Positions 36,640 to 47,883 of a stretch of DNA of 64,000 bases are shown piece by piece. The notes under the pieces were generated by a model. It was given only the letters and a program-made list of their open reading frames with translations, was not told the DNA's origin and made no database searches. The stretch's first letter is position 1, and the number at the start of each line of letters is the position of its first letter. Location of the stretch: contig PDUO01000003.1 of assembly GCA_003008705.1 (NCBI GenBank), positions 187,891-251,890 of the forward strand, read 5' to 3'. The position numbers and the translations under genes are program-made. The DNA is from Pezicula radicicola (lineage: Eukaryota > Ascomycota > Leotiomycetes > Helotiales > Dermateaceae).

Positions 36640-39281
36640 ATGTTTTTGACAATGGCAAACCAAACAGCTCAAAACACTTGGAGCGCCAAGTACTATGCAA
36701 AAAATGATCGGGACCCACCGGAAATATATGAAATGCTCAACGCCAGCGTACTTCGGGGAGTCCAATCCCGTGGTGAAGCCAGGCTGGGGCAAACTCAAAC
36801 TTTTCCTCGGCTACCAGAAGAGGCTGATTTTCCAAAATATATTGAGAATCGAATTCTTACTTCCAACGCCCCGAAAGAAGATATCCATTATGTAATAGTT
36901 GTTCTCCATGGATATGGAGCTGACATTCAAGCCCTATATGATTTTTCAAAGAAGCACTTGCTCGGCCCGAGAACCGCATGTGTTCTTGTACGAGGAACAA
37001 AGCCATTGGAAACTTCTGGGACTTATTGTTGGTCGGACAAAGGCGATTTTATTGGTGGGCCTGGAGGCAAACATCGGGCACTTCAGGCCATCAAACGAGC
37101 GCGAACAGGCTTTTCATCAATCCAAAGCCTTGAAGAATCTGGCCCGAGCCGCTCGAACACCACAGACACCGGAGCGAAAAACGTGGAGAACATTACGGGT
37201 GACACTGCGGTTGATGAGCCCCTTGCTATCGATGAAGATGACACTGGCAGACCTACTTTCGAATCTAGCACTGAAAAAATTGGGCTTGAAGTAATTACAA
37301 ATGTCCTCATAAAAACATGTGGGTTCCGGCCACGGGACATTGCCATTGTTGGACACGATCAAGGAGGCTCTGCAGCGCTTGCTGTAGCGGCCAGCTGCTA
37401 TGAGACTCAGTTTGGAGGAGTTGTGTCAATTGGAGGTGGATTACCGTATGACTTTCCGGACGGAGTCAAGTCTCCTACTCATGTCCTGATCCTTGGCGGA
37501 AAACTTGGGGATATTAATGATAGAGAGGCTGCGAGAATCGAAGGCGCATTTTCCGGAACGACCACTGCGCTTAAGTCAAGAACGACGGATGATCTTGATG
37601 AAATAGATGGTAAAGAATTGAGCGCTTTTCTTGCGCATCAGCTCCGCCGGGAAGAGTGGACAAAAGAGGCAGTTATAACATTTGGTATGCTCTATAGCCT
37701 TGATTTCCAATACCGCTGTTCATTTTACTAATGTCTGATAGACGGGGGAGGAATTCGAGGCTATGGGAGCTTGTTAATGCTGCGCGAGCTCATGAGAAAG
37801 ATTGCCGAGTACGAAAGAGAACTTGATAGAGATGTTGAAGGAAGTGGTGAACGGAAGCTTTCCGAGTCAAGCTTTTCACCATGTGAATATCCTCCAATTG
37901 AGAGAGACGGAAATACTGTCCCTCGTCCAACTACCGGACTAGACGACGAGGAACTGTTTCTACCTTGTCATTATTTTACGTTCGTTGGGGGTACAAGTAC
38001 TGGAGGGTAAGTTATTGCGTTTTGATATCGGCTCACATATACTCATTGTTATAGGCTTATTAGTATAATGATATCGCGATTTCGAATGACGGTGAACGAT
38101 TGCATTGGAGAATATGAAGTGATGGGGAAACGAGTATTCGGCAACCCACGGCCACCTCCTTGGCATAAATTCGACTTCCGCAATCTTGAGGAGGTCATTC
38201 GAGACGTTGCTCTATGCCATGGTGAGATAACCAACGGCTCAATAGACGATGTGCAATATCAATCACATGAAGACCTTTGTAAAACGTAAGTACGGTTGGG
38301 TAAACGAGTCAATAGCGACGTGCTGACCGTTGCAATAGTATAGTCGCCGCTCGTGCTGATAATGGCAAAGCTACTTTGCCCTTCCTTTTCCGCACGTACA
38401 ACTGTCGGGAAACTCATTCTGGAGACTCAAAAAACCCACCGTTGAATGCCGGTCCAGCTGCATCGTGTAGTATTGTGGATGTTGGAAGGGCAACGAGTGC
38501 TGCGCCGAACTTTTTCAGGCCAATTAAGATCACGAACTGGGGTGTCAAAGGCTATGAAAGCGAAAGCATACCCTTTGTGGACGGAGGTTTTGGCACCAAT
38601 AACCCAAGTCACGAGATCTTGAAAGATATCAAGCGTAAGTTAAAGGCACCTAATGAAGTCATCGAAGTGTTTGCTAGCTTTGGCACCGGAAAATCTTGCG
38701 AAACCCTTAAAGGTAAACTATCGAATCCTATTCGCATGGTGAAGGAGATGAAGAAAGAGATGACCGATGTCCTTCGTGCTCATGAAGCTATGGAGAATGA
38801 CAGTGGCATATATAATGAAACCGGCCATAAAAGCTTCAAATATTTCCGATTTGATGGTGGTGAAGCTCTGGGCAAAATTCCCATGGATGAATGGAGTGGC
38901 CGGGGACAGAGCCAACTGCGATTGAGTAGGCGATCAACTGAAACCGGACGGGAAACCATAGCATCTATGGACAGAGCCATTTCTAAAGACTTCTTGAAAC
39001 GTTCACAAGTTCAACAGGATCTGAAAGAACTGGCCGAAATCCTAGTACGTCGTCGTCGTTTACGTACCAGAGATAAAGTTGCCTGGGAACGTTATGCTTG
39101 CGCTCTGAGATACGAATGCTCTCTTGAGGGATGCAACGAGACTCTGATCAACATCGATGACTTTCGAGCTCACCTTGAAAGTAGACATGCGAACGTCACT
39201 GAGGAGAACCGTTTGGCTTCCATTCCAATATCAAGAAAATGCTGGACATACCGAGCAGCTCCCGACAGAAATTCAGAATAG
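36640..39281 (+). CDS. Abhydrolase-patatin fusion protein with C-terminal zinc-finger-like motif
   Basis: Four exons: 36640-37684, 37742-38006, 38055-38285 and 38339-39281. Total 2484 nt, 827 residues. Residues about 82-330 look like an alpha/beta hydrolase of the carboxylesterase/phospholipase class (VIVVLHGYGAD, YCWSDKGD, VGHDQGGSAAL). The usual nucleophile Ser is Asp at residue 240, so this half is probably not catalytic. Immediately after, residues from about 349 form a patatin domain: DGGGIRGYGSLLML, GTSTGG with the GxSxG serine, and VDGGFGTNNPS with the dyad Asp. The C-terminus has a C2H2-like CSLEGC...FRAHLESRH. The patatin half is expected to be a lipid acyl hydrolase. Initiation at 36652 is an alternative. 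Patatin domains are effectors of fungal NLR-like proteins, but no NACHT/NB-ARC or repeats are seen here. Confidence 0.82.
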
Positions 39282-39851
39282 CTTCGGCAGACTAAATTCT
39301 ACTGTAGAATCCCAATATCGCACTGTAGATAGACTTATCATTTCCAAAGTTACCGGACATCAGAGGCGTTTAATCCAGTTACGCGCTCCTTATCTTAATA
39401 AGCTCTATGCACCTTGAGGTGGTTGGGAGTTAGATTGGGATTTGAGTGTCCATGTGGGATCTTCGGAATTTTATACAGACTGGTAGAAAGCCATGGGATT
39501 GAGGGTAATGAAGTGGTAGATAGGCATATAGTCAATATGCGTGGAGCTATGCACAGCTGAAACTATTATATATGATACATATCTGCTATGAGGAATGCTT
39601 AAATACAATTATTAATATACGTGGTATTAGTTTATATTCCTACGAGTATATACCTAATTAGAACCTCAAAGACCTATAAAGGTGTCGAATATCTCTTTAT
39701 ATATTGCTTATGAAGTTGACCAAACTATAGGCAAATATTTTATATGCTTTTGTAGTAAAAGGCTTGAATACTAGAAGTGCAGTGCAGTTATTATTAGCAC
39801 TAACCTCTGTGAAAGCTGCACAATGCACTATAAACGGAAAGCCCTAAATAC

Positions 39852-39931
39852 GCGTATTCGTATAAATGTTGATTCAACGGACAAAGCAAGGCACAGTGGG
39901 CGTATTCTCGACGATGGCAACACGAATACGC
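39852..39931. promoter_or_regulatory. Three GCGTATTC octamers upstream of the esterase
   Basis: GCGTATTC occurs at 39852-39859 and 39900-39907 and inverted (GAATACGC) at 39924-39931, about 300-380 bp before the ATG at 40230. Repetition in both orientations suggests a regulator site; the factor is unknown. Confidence 0.35.
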
Positions 39932-40119
39932 GGGTATTAAGAGCATGCGAAATTGAGTGTTCCAAGTAAAAGGAGATTAAACAAGCACCACAACCATGTC
40001 AACGGTCTTCAAAAGGTCACTTGCCGAGCACGCATGCTTGGGAAGGGCGTCACTCGAAGATATTTACTTGACTCATGACTGTTAGCTCCTAAATTACCTG
40101 ACATCAAGAAGTTGGAGTC

Positions 40120-40126
40120 TATAAAA
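40120..40126 (+). promoter_or_regulatory. TATA box of the tannase-like esterase
   Basis: TATAAAA about 104 bp upstream of the start codon, followed by a C/T-rich leader. Confidence 0.5.
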
Positions 40127-40229
40127 GGTAGCATGGGACATTCCAATTTTCCCTAGGCATCTTCAGTGCTCAACTCCCAACTGCCCACTCCTTCGTTATC
40201 CCATCGATGGGATTTGTTACATATTCAGC

Positions 40230-41865
40230 ATGGCATATACGAACGCATCTTCTTCATTGTGCATTCCATCAACCTTCTCACCTGTTCTATACGGCGCTAG
40301 CATTCTCAATGTCTCCGCATCGCTGGTTACAAACTACAATAAATACGTCCCAGACACTTACAATTACAACCATCCATCATTGGACGTAGTAAATGCAACC
40401 TTTTGCAACGTCACTGTCACCTATACTCACCCAGGTCAAAATGACAACATCAACGTAGAGACATGGTTACCACTCGGTGAGAACTACAACGGTCGTCTCC
40501 AAGCAGCCGGTGGAGGAGGATGGGTAGCAGGAAGATTCGTGCTATCTTACTATACGATGACAGCAGCAATCGGAGAAGGTTATGCAACAATGACCACAGA
40601 TGCAGGTCTTGGATATGCGAATGATCCTACCAATTGGGCACAAGTTAGCGAGGGCAACGTCAATCTATACAACCTTCAAAACCTTGGTTCCGTATCTCTT
40701 TACGACGAGGCTATCATAGCTAAGGGCTTAATCCAGGATTATTATGGTCAACCGCCACTGTATTCATACTGGAGTGGCTGTTCTCAAGGTGGCAGACAAG
40801 GCTTGATGTTGGCTCAGAGATACCCAGACATATATGATGGAATCGCAGCATCTGCACCAGCGACTAACTGGGGTGAATTTATCCCTTCAATCTTTTATCC
40901 TCAACTTGTCATGAACCTCCTCGGGGAATATCCACGGGCTTGCGAATTGGATTTTCTAGCAACGGCTGCTATTGATGCATGTGATCCTCTCGATGGAGTT
41001 ACCGATGGTCTCATCTCAGATATGGATACCTGCTTCTTCGATCCTTTCCCTCTCGTCAACACAACATTCACCTGTAAGGATACAGGAGTGAACATGACGC
41101 TCACGGAGGCAGCAGCAATAGTTTCCAATGTCAGTTGGACTGGACCACGGAGTGCAAATGGGAGTTTCATCTGGTATGGATATGGATATGGAGCCGATAT
41201 CTCAGGTGACGCAGTACCGGGAAGTGTTGCCGCTACAACGTGTTCCGATAATGGAACTTGTGTGGGTGCTCCTTCTGGTCTTGGTACTGAATGGATCTCA
41301 TACTTTATTGAGAAGAATCCAAGTTATGATCTTTCCAGTATGACGCAGAAGGATTTTGAAAATATTGTTCATGCTTCTGTTCAGCAGTATGATAGTATTG
41401 TTAGTCCTAATGATCCGGATTTAACCGGGTTTAGGGATGCTGGTGGGAAGATGCTTGCTTATCATGGTCTTGTAAGTTATTTCCCTTTTTCTCTATCTTA
41501 CATGCCTACCTTGATAATGAACTATAACTAAACTCGTATAGGAAGATGAAATCATTCCACCAGGAGGAACAGAACATTATTATAAAGCTGTCACGGAAGT
41601 TACGCCAGATGTCCATGATTTCTACAGATTCTACAAGGTTCCTGGACTACAGCATTGTTCTGGTGGTAATGGTGGTCAACCAACTGCTATCTGGGCTGCT
41701 CTACGTGCTTGGGTTGAGAATGGCACTGTGCCTGAGGATTTACCTATTAGTTTCACGAACGCGAATAATGGCACTACTAATAGGAAGTTATGTCCGTTTC
41801 CTAAGAAGGCTGTCTATGATGGTTCCGGAGATCCTGATGTTGCAGATAGTTTCTCTTGTGTTTAG
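40230..41865 (+). CDS. Tannase / feruloyl esterase family protein
   Basis: Two exons, 40230-41471 and 41542-41865. Total 1566 nt, 521 residues. The nucleophile loop SGCSQGGRQGL (about residue 190) and the late PGLQHCSGG form the CS-D-HC motif of fungal tannases, where a disulfide ties the Ser and His loops. AAGGGGWVAG and LQAAGGG-type oxyanion sequence precede. Many Asn-X-Ser/Thr sites (NVS, NAT, NVT, NTT, NGT) point to a secreted glycoprotein. Oddly, no hydrophobic signal peptide follows the chosen ATG, so the true start may lie in an unseen upstream exon or secretion may be lost. The family hydrolyses galloyl or feruloyl esters of plant polymers. Confidence 0.9.
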
Positions 41866-42034
41866 GTGTTCTCTTGCTGGAGATAAGGGCGTGTTTAGCA
41901 TTGGGAATTGTTGGATTAGTCGAGAGTTGTTTTCTCTGTAAATATTCGTCTTCAACCTCTGGTCTTATCTATTTCTAACACTATAGCTAGCCATATGATC
42001 AAACATTATGTCAATGGTCACATAGTATATCCTT

Positions 42035-44025
42035 CTAGTAGAAATGTCTAAATAAAGGATTAGTAGCTCCATCAACCAGAGCCTCAGTCGGTACATCCTT
42101 CGACTGTAAGTTAACACCCTGCTCCTTATTCCGACGTGCATTATCCCAAGACATCCAGAAACGTAGACCTAAAACAAGAATGAGGCATAAAGCTTCAACT
42201 GCGGCGCTGATAGCTAGTGGGACTTTGTATGCAGGTGAGAACTTGTCGAGAAAGATATTTGCGCTGACGATGCCTCCCGTATTGGCGAGAAAAGCTGGAA
42301 AACACATGTCATGTAAGCTCGTTTGGTCACCAATGGAGGTGGAGGAAAGATAAATGACAGGTAAACTTACTGAAAGCGCCTACGCGGAATGCTCGACCAT
42401 CTTCTGTGGCATCGTTACATTGGTGCCAGGTATGGAACAGTACACTGGGAGTAAATGCACCACACGTGATGAGGAATGTTGCAAAATAGCCTGCCCCAAC
42501 GGAGGTCACAGGAATGCCGACGAGGATGAGACATCCCACAATAACGAAGATTAAAGATGAAGCTAAGTGTAAACCTCTTTCACGGAAGTGATCGGATGAC
42601 CAGGCTGTAATCAAAAGGACGATGGTACCGCAAACATAAGGCGCTACGGTGAAGAGATTGGTTTTGACTACAGAATAGTGAAAGCGACCAATGATTTGTG
42701 TAAGGAAGTTCGAAGCAACGGAGGCCGTAATACCGTAGCACAATGCTATACAACAAAATTAACACCACGATTCAGACGGTAATAAAAAGCAAAAAAATCA
42801 CGAGCCCAAAACGAGACTTACCTATGCCACTAAAAACATAAAACTTCCAATCAGAAAGCGGCTTGAAGAAAGCTTTCGCCTGGAACTTGGTTTCTGTCTC
42901 CTCGCTTCCATCCTTGAGCACTCTGAGGCGACCAACTTCCTTTTCGCGCTCAGTTAGGAATTTAGCCGAGGATAACGACCATGGAAGTACTAGAGCGACG
43001 AGGATCGCAAAGGCTACAGTAAATGCTCCTTCGATCAGAAAGAGGATTTGCCATCCCCATAACTTCGATTTCATCTGAAAGACGCCGTAGGCGATGAGCC
43101 TTGGTGGCTAACTGTTAGTATGATCTACCTAACAAGAGTGGAATCTAGGAATTGCTGAGATGCACTCAAGACTAACGCACTTACCCAGAAAAGGCGCCTG
43201 AAAGAGCATTGCAAGAATAGAATACAGCGATGCGTTTCCCTAATTCACCTCTTGTGTAGAAAGTGGTAAGGTAGTAAATCAGACTTGCAGCAAAACCAGC
43301 TTCGAAAGTTCCAAGCACTTGAGAAAAATCAGATTTAGCGGGCCATGTTTACGGCGAGAGAACCTACATAATCGAATGACAAGCTGTGATGCGAAGTTTT
43401 TTGCTGCTGCACTAACCATTGCCATAACACCCCAGCCCATCATGTAACCTGGAATGGTCCATCGAGGACCAATCGTACGGGTGAGCATGACGCCAGGAAC
43501 TACCATCAAGCAGAATGGAACGTAAAAGACTGATAACATGATCGCATAACCATTTTCTGGGAAATGAAGGTCATCTAAAATTGGCGTCAGAGTATATTCG
43601 AGTGAGGATCTATGAATAGTGATCTAGAGGAGCGATGCATACCAGTCATTCCATCTGATTTGGCATTAGAGACATTGTTTCGATCGAGTGAGTTGAATAG
43701 GTAACACCCTGTGTAGCCATGGTTAGTTTGGCATTAAGACTTGCTGAGGTCGCAACCTACACCATATGAATGGCATAATCTGGGTGTCTCGTGTCAGTAT
43801 ACTATGAAAATACCGAAGGGAGTATATTGGATCACTTACATGTAAATCCAATTTCCACACCACACGTCGGCTCTCCTCTTCGGTAAAATGATAAGCGGAA
43901 AAGTCAACACCCTCAACATTAGTAACCTTGTGATTCTTAGTATAAGAACCATCTACCACCGCCGTTACTTCATCGGCATGTTGACGCTCGTCACCGACAC
44001 TAGATGAAGAACTCAGTCGATTCAT
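42035..44025 (-). CDS. MFS anion:cation symporter (allantoate/nicotinate permease-like)
   Basis: A minus-strand gene of about eight short exons starting at ATG 44025. Exon 1 (to 43840) ends VVWKLDLH. The next reads IMPFIW..YLFNSLDRNNVSNAKSDGMT, the TM1 signature of the Dal5/Tna1 family. Later exons give ENGYAIMLSVFYVPFCLMVVPG, GPRWTIPGYMMGWGV, LWGWQILFLIEGAFT, DWKFYVF, and a C-terminal half with APYVCGTIVLLITAWSSDHFRERG and FHTWHQCNDATEDGR. The family imports organic anions such as allantoate, nicotinate, pantothenate or dipeptides. It is divergently transcribed from an FAD oxidase, with six GATA sites between the two starts. Exact internal exon borders are approximate. Confidence 0.85.
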
Positions 44026-44404
44026 TTCTTGGACAGACGCAAAAGTGGTGCGACTAACTCAGACAGCGAAGGAAGCCCGTATTTAAAGAACCTTTAGCGA
44101 TGACAAGCTCTTGGAACGCGCTCCACTAGCTCTTGTCCTCTTTGCGCATTTGACCGCTTATCATGATAATTATGGGTTTGAAGATAATAATTAGTATGGT
44201 GTTAAGGGGCAAATTCCGTTATCTCTCCACCACTCTCCGTTTTTCAAATCGCGTTATCACGGCCTGGATCGCGTCATAACGGCCAGTCCGATAAGCCTGT
44301 TAAAGTACCAGAGCAATCATCGGGCTACCAGGTTGCCTCATAAATGAAGCACTGCAGAACAACTATTAATGCTCACCTTCTCTGTATAGAGATCCCTTGT
44401 AATA
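44026..44404. promoter_or_regulatory. Divergent promoter with six GATA sites and a 20-bp tandem repeat
   Basis: HGATAR-type sites at 44158-44163, 44164-44169, 44182-44187, 44219-44224, 44254-44259 and 44289-44294. An imperfect tandem duplication with 20-bp period spans 44249-44288 (TCGCGTTATCACGGCC / TCGCGTCATAACGGCC). The interval separates the symporter from the FAD oxidase. This arrangement is what AreA-controlled nitrogen-source genes look like; binding is inferred. Confidence 0.6.
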
Positions 44405-46478
44405 ATGACTGCTTCCGAAAGTAGAATCGCCATTGTTGGTGCCGGCGTCTTTGGATTGTCGACTGCTCTACATCTTGCCAAGAAAGGTGTGTTTGCCTAT
44501 CTTAAAACCATAGCCGACGATACTAAGAGAGTGAAATTAGGATATAGAAATGTGACAGTATTTGACTACCAGCCATATGATGTAAATGAGTACAGTCCGG
44601 AAAACGGGTAAGTATTTTTAAAACATTTCGGATCCAAGCAAGCTGATACTCATCTATCTAGATGTGATGCTGCATCTGCTGATGTGAACAAAATCTATCG
44701 CTGCTCATACGGCAATGAGGTGGAGTATCAGGACCTCGCATTCGCTGGCCGCCCGACTTGGCTTGAATGGAACGAATCGATAGCCTCGACACCTGCTAGC
44801 GAGCTACCAAAAAGCCTTACTCCAGATACAAAGCTTTTCGTTCCCTGTGGATGGTTGAGGTTCTCCAAGGATCCAGAATTAAGTCAATATGACAAAGAAT
44901 GCTTAGATGAGTTGGAAAAGGCAGGCTTGCGACACTGGCAGCATGTCATTGTAAGTCACCCAATTAAGAACCCGAGAGGTACTTTCACAAAATGGATCTT
45001 CGCTGAACTACTTTCCAGGGAAACGAGCAGGATACACTGTGGTTGAAAGAGAAAGAAAGTAAAAATCCCGAGGAAAATTGGGATGCGAAGCTCGACCTTC
45101 ACCGTAATTTCCAGCAAGGAAAATTGGCAGCTTTTCTTGATACATCAGCTGGATTTACGTACGCCGATAAGGTCAGTTCAATAACCAAGACTAGCAGGTA
45201 TCATACAAATTCTAAATTAAAATACTAGGCTTGTATCTGGGCTCGTCATCTCTGCCAGAAAGCTGGAGTTAGTTTCGTGCTCGGTCCTGAAGAAGGTAAG
45301 CTCGATGAACTCATTGTTGAAGGAATAGGTGAGGCAAAGCAAGTCAAGGGTTTGAAGACAGTAGATGGAAAACAACATTATGCGGATGTAACTATAATTG
45401 CTTGTGGTGGATGGACACCGAGTGTAGTTCCGGAAGTTGAGGGGGTTCTGGAAACAACTGCCGGGTCTGTAATCACTTTCCAGCTACCTAAAGACCGAGA
45501 GGATCTTTGGAAAAAGGTAGGAGATTTTAAGTCTCTTTTCCCACTGGCTATTCATTGCCTTCTGATTCGAATCGAGCTCACGTAATTTTCTGGTCACAGT
45601 TCTCTCCTGACAACTTCCCCGTATGGGCTTATGGGGTAACGGGGCACCATAGCCCAGAGTATGGCGGTAAGAAAGTGCCATAATATCCTCTAAATACCGA
45701 TTGTGCTGATAATTCGCCTTAGGATTCTACGGATTCCCTCGAACTACTGATGGAAAGATCAAGATTGGTTGTGAGTGGTCTTCAACCTATTGAAGACTCT
45801 TAGAACTGACTGAAATTTGAGATCGGGGCCGAAAGTGGACGAATTATCAATCTGATTCAAAAACCAACAAGTGAAGTGTCCCAACCGTAGAAAAAGACAT
45901 TTGACTGACTATGGTACAGGCGTGTTTCAGTACCTATAACAAAGTACACTTCAGAAAAAGTAGTCAATCTCCCAAAGAAGGCATTAACAAACTTGAAACA
46001 GCTTGTTGGGGAGATGTTCCCGGATTTGGCGGTACGTTTAGAACATTTAACTGTCCTTTATAAATCTAGATTCAGCTAATGTGAACAATTTACTTCTCCA
46101 GGAACTTGGAATTGCAGACACTAGATTGTGTTGGTATACCGACTCTTTGGATAACTCTTTCGTCATTGACTACGTTCCGGGCTACAACCAAAGCTTGTTT
46201 GTTGCTTCGGGTGGTTCGGGACATGGCTTCAAGTTCTTACCTGTGCTTGGGAAGGTACTCTAACTCTATTCTCATACGACTTTTGACATGAATTTCGCTA
46301 ACAGGCATAGCATGTTGTTAACCAACTGGAGCGTAAAAGCGACCAGTTCACGAATCTCTGGAAATGGCGTACTGCAACTCCAGGCTCCGATGTCAATGGG
46401 TTAGACGAAGGAGAATTCTCCGGACGCAATCTAGCAAGTCTAGAGATGGCCGAGGAGGAGGATTGGCAATGGAAATAA
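44405..46478 (+). CDS. FAD-dependent amine/amino-acid oxidase (sarcosine/fructosyl-amine oxidase-like)
   Basis: A plus-strand gene with about nine exons. The N-terminus [21 protein letters not shown] is the FAD/NAD-binding Rossmann motif, and [10 protein letters not shown] ends with the adenine-ribose acidic residue. Later exons give [27 protein letters not shown] region, [38 protein letters not shown] (second FAD contact), and [19 protein letters not shown] with [18 protein letters not shown]. These fit the DAO-fold monomeric sarcosine / fructosyl-amino-acid oxidase group. It would oxidise a secondary amine or glycated amino acid to an imine plus H2O2. The C-terminus EEDWQWK lacks a clear SKL peroxisomal signal. 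Its neighbours are a divergent transporter and a convergent racemase-family gene. Confidence 0.82.
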
Positions 46479-46550
46479 AAGAAAACTGATACCAGAAATC
46501 AAAGAAGCGTCTGCTCCAAATATTGAATTATTCATAACGAGTATTATGGT

Positions 46551-47570
46551 TTAAACAGTACGATGATCCCTGGGAACAGCACCATCATATAACCATCTAC
46601 CCAGTGTAAGGACATCCCAGACTCTTCTTCCTGTAGCTTTCTCAACTGCATGGGTAAAAGGAGGCATATTTGTGCATTCGAGCACTATAGCTTTGATTTT
46701 GGGATGCGCAGTAACTAGCTCTTGAGCTACAGCAAGGACTTCTGCTTCCATGCCTTCGTAATCGTCTGTATAGATGTAAGTAATTTCATCCATGTACAAT
46801 AGAATGGTTAGAGAATAGGGGTGGTCTTACATGGAATACGTTCCTCGAGAACTCCTTTGAAGATTGCTGTCTCGGGATCCTCTGGTAGGCCATACACTGG
46901 TGTTTCTGGATGAGCTCCGACGCTGGTTAAATGCTTCTCTGTCTTGGTTTCGAGATGCCGATATTAGCTTTCAAAATCATGCACAACCTGTACTATAAAC
47001 AAACTAGATAGTCAAATTACTCACAAGAGATGATTTTTTATACGTAAGAACTCCAACAGAATCCTTACTATCCTTCCCCGGGAAGAAACTTTGCTGCAAC
47101 CACGCAACCTGTAAGAGACTCGTAGTTCCAATAAACGGTAATCTTTCAGCGAGGAATGGATGCATAGTAGCCAACTACATGAAATTAAAAAGTCAGCATT
47201 TCTCTAGCCATAAATAACTTTCCACTTCATTACTTGTCATCTTCTTAATAAAAGAAATTAAATGGAAATAAACTGTCCAAGAAAAAGGAAACAGTAAAAG
47301 GAAAATCAGGAACCTTACAAATCCACAGCTCGTAATAAAGCAAACACATCCTTCCTCCTCTCTCATCCTTTCCCCCTCCCTAACAAAAGCATCAACCAAC
47401 TCTGTTCCCCAACCTCCGCCTACAACAAGTGAACTCGTTGCCTCTTCTACCACTCGGATGACTACTGGGATATCACCCCATGATTTAGGATGTCCTACAT
47501 CTCCTGGTGGTCGAGGGAATGTAGTTTTGAGTTGAAGAACGCCGAGCTTGGGTATTTTTTGTGAAGACAT
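46551..47570 (-). CDS. Asp/Glu/hydantoin racemase-family protein
   Basis: About four exons on the minus strand from ATG 47570; exon 1 ends at 47319. It starts KIPKLGVLQLKTTFPRPPGD and contains ITSCGF at the end of exon 1 and VLECTNMPP in the last exon. These are the two cysteine loops expected of the Asp/Glu racemase superfamily. Between them are LATMHPFLAERLPFIGTTSLLQV and VGVLTYKK. Length is near 260-270 residues. The family interconverts amino-acid or hydantoin enantiomers using paired cysteines, or acts as a maleate isomerase-type enzyme. It is convergent with the FAD oxidase (73 bp apart), which suggests a joint role in use of an amino-acid-like compound. Confidence 0.75.
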
Positions 47571-47883
47571 TATAACGTTGCTGGTAGGTACTAAGCTAGG
47601 TACCTATTTTTGAATATAATGCAGTAAAATAAGTTGATAGTTTAAATAGTTTGCTATGAAAAGGGCGATTTTGCTTGGTATAACTATGTACTGTGTTCTT
47701 GAAGTGAATAATTGTGTTAACTTTTCGCTCTGTAAGGGAATGAGGTTATGTCGCCGCAAAATTTCATCATTTCAAGGTCTTATCTGGTCTATGATATGAG
47801 ATAACGCTTAAATCCGATGGACCCCGATATATTGAGTTTGTTCTTTTCAAGAGTGGGTAGACAGGGTGAAGATGGGGAGTGTA
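47571..47883. other. Intergenic before the Tc1 relic
   Basis: Promoter side of the racemase-family gene; nothing else recognised. Confidence 0.4.

Larger units (their letters stand above)
39282..40229. other. Intergenic / promoter of the tannase-like esterase
   Basis: About 39580-39780 is AT-rich and repeat-like. The part nearer the esterase carries three GCGTATTC-type 8-mers and a TATA box. No gene. Confidence 0.5.
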
